Source of the DNA: Halomonas halophila
GTDB taxonomy: Bacteria > Pseudomonadota > Gammaproteobacteria > Pseudomonadales > Halomonadaceae
DNA: 6,191 nt
Reading direction: 5' to 3'
Assembly: GCA_002433675.1 (NCBI GenBank)
Contig: DJIP01000105.1
Coordinates: 1 to 6,191 of the forward strand
This document shows positions 1-5,934 of this stretch, piece by piece. A model generated the notes under the pieces. The model was not told the DNA's origin. It was given only the letters and a program-made list of their open reading frames with translations, and did no database searches. The translations under genes and the position numbers were made by a program. Numbering within the stretch: position 1 is the first letter of the stretch; each line of letters starts with the position of its first letter.

Positions 1-1301
1 AAGGCGATGGGCCCGCCCTGCTGGCTGAAGCCCGCCGGCAGGGTAATGGTCGGGTGCCCGCTCAGGTCGAAAGGACAGGTATAGCGCAGCATGCCGGAAA
101 ACAGCGCTTCATCCTCGCCGAACTTCTCCATGAACGCCATCGACGGGGCGGCGTAGGCGGTGACCGGGGCGATCAGCAGATCGACTCTGGCCAGGAGGCG
201 GTCGACCCGGCCCTTGAACTCGGCCCGGCGCAGCAGTCGTTGCTGGTGGTCCATGGCGCTCTGGGCACGGCCCAGGTCGATCAGGCCAGCAAGACCGGGG
301 CCATAGGCCTCGCGTTGGCTGGGGAAGGTCTCGGCATGGGCGACGGCGGTCTCCACGCCGCACAGCGGCGCCCAGTCGAATACCGCCTGCTGGGTGTCGG
401 GGAAGTCGATTTCCTCGATCACGGCACCGAGCTGTCCCAGCGTGGACACGACCTGTTCGAGGACGCCGCGGGTTTCGGTATCCACCGCTTCGATGGCCCA
501 GCGAGGGTCGAGCCCGATACGCACGCCCTTCAGGCCGCGCGTCATGCCGGCCAGGTAATCCGGCACGGCGAGGGGGACGGCGGTGGGGTCTCGTTCATCG
601 GCACCGGCAATAGCGCCAAGCAGCGCGCCGGCGTCGGCGGCGCTGCGGGCGATCGGTCCGATATGGTCCATCGAGGCCGCCAGCTCGAAGGCGCCGTGCC
701 GGCTGACTCGGCCCCAGCTCGGCTTGAGGCCGGTGACGCCGTTGGCGGCCGAGGGGAAGCGAATCGAGCCACCGGTGTCGGTGCCCAGCGAGCCAAAGCA
801 CAGCCCGGCGGCGGTGGCCACGCCGGAACCGCTGGACGAAGCGCCTGACCACAGGGCCTCGCCCCAGGGATTGGTGGGCGGGGTGATGTCGGGGTGGTGA
901 TCGGCGAAGGCGCCTTCGGTCTGCTGCAGCTTGCCCAGCAGCACGGCCCCGGCCTGGTCGAGCCGGGTGACGACACTGGCCGTCTCCTGGGGCACGTGGT
1001 CGCGGTGCAGGGGCATGCCGTGGGTCGTCCGGGTCCCCTCGGTCCACAGCAGATCCTTGACGGCCAGCGGCACGCCCTGAAGCGGTCCCTTGTGGATGCC
1101 GGCGGCCAGATCGCGGTCCGCCTGGGCGGCCTGTTCAAGTGCGCTGTCGGCCATGACGGTGACAAAGCTGTTCAGGGTGGTATCGACGCCGTCGATGCGC
1201 TCGAGCATGGTTTTAGTGACCTCGACGGCGCTCAGTTCCCTGGACTGGATTCTACGGCCGATCTCGATAAGGCCGTCAAAGTGCAGCGGATGGTCTGTCA
1301 T
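1..1301 (-). CDS. Amidase of the amidase-signature family (3' end cut by window edge)
   Basis: The protein should hydrolyse an amide to a carboxylic acid and ammonia, probably in the cytoplasm because no signal peptide is seen. About 433 residues are present and the C-terminal few dozen are outside the window (family usually 450-500). The full amidase signature spans residues 153-184 (GASSSGSG, then GTDTGGSIRFP). The Ser-cisSer-Lys triad is intact by spacing: Lys82 in AVKDLLW, cis-Ser155 and nucleophile Ser179. The last visible residues (SGHPTITLPAGF) fit the usual C-terminal region. Two in-frame ATGs exist. I chose the one at 1301 because AGGA (1310-1313) sits 8 bases before it, whereas the ATG at 1310 overlaps that motif and would add only three residues. 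The gene lies 118 bases downstream of an AraC-type regulator on the same strand. The substrate cannot be read from sequence. GatA is a relative, but no gatB or gatC is nearby, so a catabolic amidase is likelier. Confidence 0.93.
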   Translation of the reverse strand, partial: MTDHPLHFDGLIEIGRRIQSRELSAVEVTKTMLERIDGVDTTLNSFVTVMADSALEQAAQADRDLAAGIHKGPLQGVPLAVKDLLWTEGTRTTHGMPLHRDHVPQETASVVTRLDQAGAVLLGKLQQTEGAFADHHPDITPPTNPWGEALWSGASSSGSGVATAAGLCFGSLGTDTGGSIRFPSAANGVTGLKPSWGRVSRHGAFELAASMDHIGPIARSAADAGALLGAIAGADERDPTAVPLAVPDYLAGMTRGLKGVRIGLDPRWAIEAVDTETRGVLEQVVSTLGQLGAVIEEIDFPDTQQAVFDWAPLCGVETAVAHAETFPSQREAYGPGLAGLIDLGRAQSAMDHQQRLLRRAEFKGRVDRLLARVDLLIAPVTAYAAPSMAFMEKFGEDEALFSGMLRYTCPFDLSGHPTITLPAGFSQQGGPIA

Positions 1302-1310
1302 TGTTGTCAT

Positions 1311-1342
1311 CCTGATGGTGAGAAAAGACGCTCACCCTCAGG
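1311..1342 (-). promoter_or_regulatory. Hairpin covering the amidase ribosome binding site
   Basis: An imperfect inverted repeat has arms of 5 + 6 bp: 1311-1315 pairs with 1338-1342, and 1317-1322 with 1331-1336, with one mismatch (1316/1337) and an 8-base loop. On the minus-strand transcript the 3' arm contains most of the AGGA Shine-Dalgarno of the amidase. The folded leader could therefore hide the ribosome binding site. The pairing is seen directly. A role in translation control is inference, and it could instead be a protein-binding site. Confidence 0.4.
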
Positions 1343-1360
1343 GTAGGCAGGGCGTGGGAC

Positions 1361-1374
1361 TCAGGTTTGCCTGA
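1361..1374. promoter_or_regulatory. TCAGG-TTTG-CCTGA palindrome upstream of the amidase
   Basis: This is a perfect 5-bp inverted repeat with a 4-base spacer, about 60 bases upstream of the amidase start. The same TCAGG/CCTGA element forms the outer arms of the hairpin at 1311-1342, giving four copies of the half-site within 64 bases. It may be an operator for the adjacent AraC-type regulator or another factor, though AraC-family sites are more often direct repeats. No convincing -35/-10 pair was found in this gap. Confidence 0.3.
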
Positions 1375-1375
1375 A

Positions 1376-1402
1376 CGGGCCAAGCGGTGGCCCGAGAGGG
1401 CC
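1376..1402 (-). repeat. GGGCC / GGCCC / GGGCC alternating hairpin arms after the regulator gene
   Basis: Three short complementary arms follow the stop codon of the AraC-type gene. The middle arm GGCCC (1389-1393) can pair with GGGCC at 1398-1402 (loop of 4) or with the arm at 1376-1381 (6 bp using 1389-1394, loop of 7), but not with both. Neither hairpin is followed by a real U-tract on the minus strand, so a terminator is doubtful. Such arms arise easily in GC-rich DNA. Confidence 0.25.
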
Positions 1403-1419
1403 AGAGCGGGCAGGTAGGG

Positions 1420-2358
1420 TCACATTGTCTCGGTTGCCTGGCGACCTGCTTGCAGCAAGGTAGAGGGCGGATGACCGTAGGCCTGGCGGAAACTGCGGCT
1501 GAAATGGGAGACACTGGTGAAGCCATGCTCCAGTGCGACCTCGGTGACGCTGCGGGTACCACCTGCCCGCAGGGTGGCGCGGCTCTGCTCCAGGCGAATC
1601 GCCCACAGTGCTGCCATGGGCGTTTGATCATGCCGAGCGAACAGCCGAGTGAGGGTGCGCCGGGAGACATGGTTGTCCCGGGCGATGCGATCGAGGCTCA
1701 GGGACGGGTCCTGGTGCTGTTGTCGCAGGTAGTGGCAAAGGCGCCGGTAGAGCGCGTCATTGCGACTGTCGCCAGCGCCGCCCAGCCCCTCGAGCACCAT
1801 AGCCGCCAGATCGACCATCGCCTCGCCGAGCGCGATCGACGAGGCCTCGGCGTCCAGCCGGGCGCCGTCGCGGATCAATGCCTTCAATGAGGTGGTGCCG
1901 GGCAAGGTCGCCGGGATAGGCCGAGCCGTCAGCGGCTCGGTGGTGGTCAGGCGACGCATCAAGGGCGCCCGTGGAAGGCGTACAAGATGAAGCGCACTGG
2001 CGCTCAGGCACCATTCGAACGGGCGGCAGGCATCGTACAGCACCAGGTCGCCGGGTCCGATGGCGATCCGACGCTGATCCTGATCGAGTCTGGCCGTGGC
2101 GTTCTCGAGAAAGCCGAGCCATAGATCATCATCGCTGTCGCGGGACAGGTGGTGTGACTCCCGGCGCCAGCGGTGGGAAGAAGCGGCCATGGTGCTGATG
2201 GCGACGTCGCCGTATTGCCTGACGCTGAGGCTGCCATGGAAGGGCCGCTCATCGAGGCATTGGCTGTCGGCGGGGATGCAGTGGCTGCAGACAACATCGT
2301 GCCAGAAGGCGAAGCGCTCACGCGAGTCGATCTGTCGGGTGGTAAAGGCGGCCGTCAT
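1420..2358 (-). CDS. AraC-family transcriptional regulator (FeaR/NitR-like architecture)
   Basis: This is a 312-residue DNA-binding regulator. Residues about 10-190 resemble the AraC-binding-like domain found in regulators such as FeaR, with RFAFWHDVV near residue 15 and GPGDLVLYDACRPFEW at 101-116 as landmarks. The C-terminal AraC DNA-binding domain has two helix-turn-helix units. The first is about 219-245 (LSLDRIARDNHVSRRTLTRLF) and the second about 268-298, with the signature VALEHGFTSVSHFSRSFRQ then YGHPPS. The ATG at 2358 is chosen because GGAAGGA lies 7 bases upstream. The frame stays open to 2529, but that extension is low-complexity, has no comparable site, and would cover the promoter-like repeats. 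The amidase follows on the same strand, so activation of it in response to an amide or its product is a reasonable inference. Regulators of this type are known next to nitrilase and aromatic-amine genes. Confidence 0.9.
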   Translation of the reverse strand: MTAAFTTRQIDSRERFAFWHDVVCSHCIPADSQCLDERPFHGSLSVRQYGDVAISTMAASSHRWRRESHHLSRDSDDDLWLGFLENATARLDQDQRRIAIGPGDLVLYDACRPFEWCLSASALHLVRLPRAPLMRRLTTTEPLTARPIPATLPGTTSLKALIRDGARLDAEASSIALGEAMVDLAAMVLEGLGGAGDSRNDALYRRLCHYLRQQHQDPSLSLDRIARDNHVSRRTLTRLFARHDQTPMAALWAIRLEQSRATLRAGGTRSVTEVALEHGFTSVSHFSRSFRQAYGHPPSTLLQAGRQATETM

Positions 2359-2408
2359 GCGGGTGTCCTTCCGGGCGGGGCGGCCACAAGGTCTCGGAAT
2401 GGGTCCTG

Positions 2409-2469
2409 ATGCCGCCATCGTCCCGACACTATAGCGCAGGTGTAGCGCAGGCGGGTTTGGTGGCGGCAT
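2409..2469. repeat. 9-bp inverted repeat flanking the regulator promoter
   Basis: ATGCCGCCA at 2409-2417 is matched by its exact reverse complement at 2461-2469, with 43 bases between. The arms flank the candidate -10 box and two of the three TAGCGCAGG repeats. This could be a looped or paired operator, or chance: one perfect 9-bp pair is mildly unexpected in a gap this size. Confidence 0.25.
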
Positions 2470-2496
2470 GCACGCCGGTTGGGCCCTTAGCGCAGG
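2428..2496 (-). promoter_or_regulatory. Candidate promoter of the AraC-type gene with three TAGCGCAGG repeats
   Basis: On the minus strand TATAGT (2433-2428) matches the sigma-70 -10 consensus at five of six bases and lies about 70 bases upstream of the start codon. No good -35 is found 16-18 bases upstream, as often seen at regulated promoters. Three identical copies of TAGCGCAGG (plus strand) occur at 2432-2440, 2443-2451 and 2488-2496. The first overlaps the -10 box, the second starts 11 bases later (one helical turn), and the third lies upstream. Direct repeats spaced by whole turns are typical of AraC-family sites, so autoregulation is plausible. No binding site is proven. Confidence 0.4.
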
Positions 2497-2528
2497 GGAT
2501 GAGCACTGGTGACAGTTTGCGAGACGCA

Positions 2529-2562
2529 ACAGCCCCCGCGAGATCGCTCTCGCGGGGGCTGT
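2529..2562 (-). terminator. Strong GC-rich hairpin, probable adhE terminator
   Basis: A perfect 15-bp stem (2529-2543 with 2548-2562) closes a 4-base loop (2544-2547), about 94 bases downstream of the adhE stop codon. The stem is very stable, but the minus-strand sequence after it (TGCGTCTCGC) lacks a clear run of T, so it is not a textbook intrinsic terminator. It may stop or stabilise the adhE transcript and separates it from the regulator promoter. A plus-strand role is unlikely because no plus-strand gene ends here. Confidence 0.65.
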
Positions 2563-2582
2563 GTTGGTGGGGCGCTTGCGCT

Positions 2583-2639
2583 TGACGGTCGATCAAGACC
2601 GTCAGGCGGCCCCCTGTCGATCAAGCCCTGCCAAGGGCT
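2583..2639 (-). other. Two small hairpins in the adhE 3' region
   Basis: TGACGGTC (2583-2590) pairs with GACCGTCA (2597-2604) around a 6-base loop. AGCCCT (2624-2629) pairs with AGGGCT (2634-2639) around a 4-base loop. Both lie between the adhE stop codon and the strong hairpin at 2529-2562. GTCGATCAAG also occurs twice here (2588-2597 and 2616-2625). They may shape the 3' end of the adhE messenger. Neither has a T-run after it. Confidence 0.3.
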
Positions 2640-2656
2640 CTGGCGCTAGCTTGGAT

Positions 2657-5446
2657 TCAGGCGTCGGCCTTTTCCTTCTTCGCCTTGCCGCCAGCCGGCT
2701 TGCCGGTGGGTGCGCTCAGCTTTGTCTTGTCGCTCAGCTCTGTCTTGTCGCTCTGTCGGGCCTTGTCAGGGGTATTGGCAGGCGTCCGGGCAGGCGCTCG
2801 CGCTTCGCTCTTCTTGATCACGGTGGTGCCGGCGAAGGTCTCGCCCTCCACGTAGACCTCTCCGTAGTAGGACGCTCGCAGCACTTCCTTGAGCTCGCTG
2901 ATCAAGGGGTAGCGCGGGTTGGCGCCGGTGCACTGGTCATCGAAGGCCTCAGCGGCCACTTCATCGAGCTTGTCCAGAAAGTCGGCCTCGGGGACGCCGG
3001 CGTCCTTGATCGAGGTGGGGATGTCCAGGTCGCGCTTGAGCTCATCGAGCCAGTTGATCAGGCGTTCGACCTTCTGGGCGGTACGGTCGCCGGCCTGGGA
3101 CAGCCCCAGGTGATCGGCGACCTCGGCGTAGCGGCTGCGCGCCTTGGGCCGGTCGTACTGGGAGAAGGCGGTCTGCTTGGTAGGGTTGTCGTTGGCGTTG
3201 AAGCGCACCACGTTGGTAATCAGCAGTGCATTGGCCAGTCCATGGGGCAGGTGGAACTCGGCGCCGAGCTTGTGGGCCATGGAGTGGCACACGCCAAGGA
3301 AGGCATTGGCGAAGGCCATGCCGGCGATGCTGGCGCCGCTGTGGACCTTCTCGCGGGCTACGGCGTTGCGCTCGCCCTCACGGTAGCTGGCCGGCAGGTA
3401 TTGCTTCAGCAGCTTCAGCGCCTGCAGCGCGTGACCGTCGGAGAACTCGTTGGCCAACACCGAGACGTAGGCCTCCAGCGCGTGGGTCACGGCGTCGTAG
3501 CCGCCAAACGCGGTCAGCGATCTGGGCATCTTCATCACCAGGTTGGCATCGACGATGGCCATGTCCGGGGTCAGCTGGTAGTCCGCCAGCGGGTACTTGA
3601 TGCCGGTGGCGTCGTCGGTGACCACCGCGAAGGGGGTGACCTCGGAGCCGGTACCGGAGGTGGTGGGGATGCACACCAGGCTGGCCTTCTCGCCCATGGT
3701 GGGGAACTGGTAGATCCGCTTGCGGATGTCCATGAAGCGCATCGCCAGATCCTGGAAGTGCACGTCCGGGTGCTCGTACTTGACCCACATGATCTTGGCG
3801 GCGTCCATCGGTGAGCCGCCGCCGAGCGCCAGGATCACGTCGGGCTGGAAGCTGGCCATGGCCTCAGCGCCCTTGTCGACGATCGACATGGTGGGGTCGG
3901 CCTCGACGTCGTAGAAGGTGTGGACCTCCATGCCGAGTCCCTTGAGCAGTGCCATCAGCTCATCGGCGTAGCCATTGTTGAACAGGAAGCGGTCGGTGAC
4001 GATAAAGGCGCGCTTCTTGTCCTTGAGGTCGGTCAACGCAACCGACAGGCTGCCGCGACGGAAGTAGATCGATTCGGGGAGCTTGTGCCACAGCATGTTT
4101 TCCGCCCGGTTGGCCACGGTCTTGGTGTTGATCAGGTGCTTGGGACCGACATTTTCGGAGATCGAGTTGCCGCCCCAGGAACCGCAGCCGAGGGTCAGCG
4201 ACGGCGCCATGTCGAAGTTGTACATGTCGCCGATGCCGCCGTGGGAGGTGGGGATATTGACCAGGATGCGCGCGGTCTTGAGACGGTCGCCGAAGTAGCG
4301 GATACGCGACTGCTGAGTGTCCTGGTCGGTGTAGAGCCCCGAGGTATGGCCGATGCCGCCAAACTCGACCATGGTGCAGGCCTGGTCCACCGCGTCCTCG
4401 AAGGAACTGGCGCGGAACATGCCCAGTGTCGGTGACAGCTTTTCGTGGGCAAAGGCGTCGTCGATGCTGACCCGCTCGCCCTCGCCGATCAGGATCTTGG
4501 TGTCGGCGGGCACCTCGATGCCGGCGAGCCCGGCGATGGTCGCCGCCGACTGGCCGACGATGGCGGCGTTGAGCGCGCCATTTTTCAGAAGCACCTGACG
4601 GACCTGGTCGGCCTCGTCGGCGGTGAGCACGTAGGCCGAGTGGGAGGCGAAGCGCTCACGCACCTCGTCGTAGACCTCATCGAGCACGATCACCGCCTGC
4701 TCCGAGGCGCACACCACGCCGTTGTCGAAGGTCTTCGACATCAGGATCGAGGCCACCGCGCGCTTGATGTTCGCGCTCTCGTCGATCACCACCGGCACGT
4801 TGCCGGCACCCACGCCGATGGCCGGCTTGCCCGAGGAGTAGGCCGCCTTGACCATGCCGGGGCCGCCGGTGGCCAGGATCAGGTTGATGCCCTCATGCTT
4901 CATCAGGGCCTCGGACAGCTCCACCGAGGGCTGGTCGATCCAGCCGATGATGTCCTGTGGTGCGCCGGCGGCCACCGCTGCCTCCAGCACCAGTCTGGCG
5001 GCGGCGTTGGTGCAGTGGCGCGCGCGCGGGTGGGGCGAGAAGATGATGCCGTTGCGGGTCTTCAGCGAGATCAGCGCCTTGAAGATGGCGGTGGAGGTGG
5101 GGTTGGTGGTGGGGATGATGCCGCAGATCAGGCCCACCGGCTCGGCGATGGTCATGGTGCCGGCTTCATCGTGGGTGGCGATGACGCCGCAGGTCTTGTC
5201 GTCCTTGTACTTGTTGTAGATGAACTCCGAGGCGAAGTGGTTCTTGATCACCTTGTCTTCGAGCACGCCCATGGCGGTCTCTTCCACCGCCTGACGGGCC
5301 AGCGGAATGCGGGCCTGGTTGGCGGCAAGCGACGCGGCGCGAAAGATCGCATCGACCTTATCCTGGGGAAAACTGGCAAAGATCCGTTGCGCGGCCTTGA
5401 CCCTGGCGACGAGGGCGTCGAGTTCTGCGAGGTTGGTAACAGCCAT
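2657..5446 (-). CDS. adhE: Bifunctional acetaldehyde-CoA/alcohol dehydrogenase AdhE
   Basis: AdhE reduces acetyl-CoA to acetaldehyde and then to ethanol with two NADH; both steps are reversible. The family forms long cytoplasmic filaments (spirosomes). The protein has 929 residues. The N-terminal aldehyde dehydrogenase half (about 1-440) has the catalytic Cys246 in GVVCASEQ, His367 in GIGHTSG, and the nucleotide region GGPGMVK...GVGAGN (194-216). The C-terminal iron-dependent alcohol dehydrogenase half (about 450-865) has GGGSPMD (542-548) and the presumed iron ligands Asp651, His655, His721 and His735. These positions match E. coli AdhE exactly in the first half and shifted by two in the second. 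The ATG at 5446 is chosen for its MAVTN start, as in E. coli, and GGAGG 6 bases upstream; the ATG at 5449 is only 3 bases away. The tail after YVEGET (865-870) is about 40 residues longer than in E. coli, Lys/Ala/Thr-rich and probably disordered. The gene appears monocistronic. Confidence 0.98.
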   Translation of the reverse strand: MAVTNLAELDALVARVKAAQRIFASFPQDKVDAIFRAASLAANQARIPLARQAVEETAMGVLEDKVIKNHFASEFIYNKYKDDKTCGVIATHDEAGTMTIAEPVGLICGIIPTTNPTSTAIFKALISLKTRNGIIFSPHPRARHCTNAAARLVLEAAVAAGAPQDIIGWIDQPSVELSEALMKHEGINLILATGGPGMVKAAYSSGKPAIGVGAGNVPVVIDESANIKRAVASILMSKTFDNGVVCASEQAVIVLDEVYDEVRERFASHSAYVLTADEADQVRQVLLKNGALNAAIVGQSAATIAGLAGIEVPADTKILIGEGERVSIDDAFAHEKLSPTLGMFRASSFEDAVDQACTMVEFGGIGHTSGLYTDQDTQQSRIRYFGDRLKTARILVNIPTSHGGIGDMYNFDMAPSLTLGCGSWGGNSISENVGPKHLINTKTVANRAENMLWHKLPESIYFRRGSLSVALTDLKDKKRAFIVTDRFLFNNGYADELMALLKGLGMEVHTFYDVEADPTMSIVDKGAEAMASFQPDVILALGGGSPMDAAKIMWVKYEHPDVHFQDLAMRFMDIRKRIYQFPTMGEKASLVCIPTTSGTGSEVTPFAVVTDDATGIKYPLADYQLTPDMAIVDANLVMKMPRSLTAFGGYDAVTHALEAYVSVLANEFSDGHALQALKLLKQYLPASYREGERNAVAREKVHSGASIAGMAFANAFLGVCHSMAHKLGAEFHLPHGLANALLITNVVRFNANDNPTKQTAFSQYDRPKARSRYAEVADHLGLSQAGDRTAQKVERLINWLDELKRDLDIPTSIKDAGVPEADFLDKLDEVAAEAFDDQCTGANPRYPLISELKEVLRASYYGEVYVEGETFAGTTVIKKSEARAPARTPANTPDKARQSDKTELSDKTKLSAPTGKPAGGKAKKEKADA
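2713..2757 (-). repeat. 18-bp tandem duplication in the adhE tail
   Basis: Two adjacent 18-base units (2713-2730 and 2731-2748) differ at one base, and the first nine bases after them (2749-2757) largely continue the pattern. On the minus strand they encode SDKTELSDKTKLS near residues 899-911 of AdhE. The period is a multiple of three, so copy number can change without breaking the frame. It sits in the disordered, lysine-rich extension beyond the conserved enzyme. Confidence 0.75.
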
Positions 5447-5447
5447 C

Positions 5448-5460
5448 ATTGGCCTCCAAT
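5448..5460 (-). promoter_or_regulatory. adhE ribosome binding site inside a small palindrome
   Basis: GGAGG (minus strand, 5457-5453) lies 6 bases before the ATG at 5446 and decides the start. It is embedded in ATTGG-CCT-CCAAT (plus strand, 5448-5460), a perfect 5-bp inverted repeat with a 3-base spacer. On the messenger the Shine-Dalgarno bases would fall in the stem and loop, next to the initiation codon. The ribosome binding site is solid. A regulatory role for the palindrome is inference. Confidence 0.6.
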
Positions 5461-5613
5461 AGCATGACAAGGGAAAGAGAAAAGCGACCTGCGAAACCTC
5501 CTCGGCGTGTGCGATGCCGGTTGCTCGAGCCTGGGCTAGCGGGTGGCTCGGGCGTTGGCGAGCTTGAGGAGCGAAGCGGCTTGAAAGGTGGCTTGGTGGT
5601 TTCCTGTTTTGAT

Positions 5614-5652
5614 GCTGTCGAGATTCAGTCTATGGCTGTCTCGATTCAGCTC
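5614..5652. promoter_or_regulatory. Near-identical direct repeat, 21-base period, in the adhE upstream region
   Basis: GCTGTCGAGATTCAG (5614-5628) recurs as GCTGTCTCGATTCAG (5635-5649), matching at 13 of 15 bases and spaced exactly 21 bases (two helical turns). Within them TCGAGA (5618-5623) and TCTCGA (5639-5644) form an inverted repeat. The spacing puts both copies on the same DNA face, as expected for a dimeric regulator. It lies about 170-200 bases upstream of adhE and 280-320 upstream of the divergent gene. No known site family is recognised. Confidence 0.35.
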
Positions 5653-5934
5653 CGCTGACAGGGGTCAGCTTTCTCGCCGGTTCTGCTCTGATTCGTACAT
5701 CATGATGATCGCAAGCATGAGCCCGGCCTATCCGTGGGCCGGGGTAGGGAGGGTGCTTCAGCCGCGCCCTGTGTGGAGGAAGAGAGGTAGGCTGCAACTC
5801 GGTCAGGAGAGGCCATTGGCAATAGTGTCAGGACACAAATCGTCACTCAGACAGGTCTTGCGACCCGAGTGATGGTTGACTAGCCTTGTGTGACGATAGT
5901 TGGACGAAAGCTATACAGGACGAAAGGAGTCGTT

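Larger units (their letters stand above)
5447..5934. other. Long non-coding region between divergent adhE and aldehyde dehydrogenase genes
   Basis: These 488 bases carry no convincing gene; open frames here lack ribosome binding sites and recognisable protein sequence. The region must hold the promoters of both divergent genes, but I could not settle a good -35/-10 pair for either. The best -35 for the plus-strand gene is TTGACT (5876-5881), without a matching -10 at normal spacing; TATACA (5912-5917) resembles a -10 without a -35. Small hairpins include 5526-5531 with 5545-5550, 5654-5659 with 5664-5669 (GCTGAC/GTCAGC), and 5722-5728 with 5737-5743 (CCCGGCC/GGCCGGG). CATCATGATG at 5698-5707 is a perfect palindrome. 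If adhE is transcribed from the far side it has a long leader. Confidence 0.5.

Noticed and set aside
54..848. A 264-codon open frame on the plus strand opposite the amidase
   Set aside because: It mirrors the amidase codons, including the signature region, and reads as Gly/Ala/His-rich sequence with no domain.
2359..2529. N-terminal extension of the AraC-type protein to an ATG at 2529
   Set aside because: The extra 57 residues are Pro/Cys/Arg-rich without domain similarity. They would cover the -10 box and repeats, and the ATG at 2358 has a strong ribosome binding site.
2561..3814. A 417-codon open frame on the plus strand opposite adhE
   Set aside because: It lies antisense to the conserved alcohol dehydrogenase half of adhE, and its translation is low-complexity Gly/Val/Leu/His-rich sequence typical of GC-rich shadow frames. 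No ribosome binding site or family motif was seen.
4445..5467. A 340-codon open frame on the plus strand opposite the adhE N-terminal half
   Set aside because: Same reasoning: antisense to clearly conserved sequence, Gly/Asp/His-rich composition, no recognisable domain.
5497..5502. A strong Shine-Dalgarno-like AGGAGG on the minus strand in the adhE leader
   Set aside because: No ATG, GTG or TTG follows within about 5-12 bases, so no leader peptide can be assigned.
5825..5836. GTGTC-AG-GACAC short palindrome
   Set aside because: Five-bp arms are common by chance, and no promoter or repeat context supports it.
5588..5872. A possible 94-codon gene starting with GTG in the adhE-ALDH gap
   Set aside because: There is no properly spaced ribosome binding site. 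The translation is Arg/Ser-rich without family features, and the frame crosses several repeats and hairpins.
5839..5897. ATCGTCAC (5839-5846) and its reverse complement GTGACGAT (5890-5897) upstream of the ALDH gene
   Set aside because: An 8-bp inverted pair is expected by chance about once in a gap of this length, so it is not evidence of an operator on its own.
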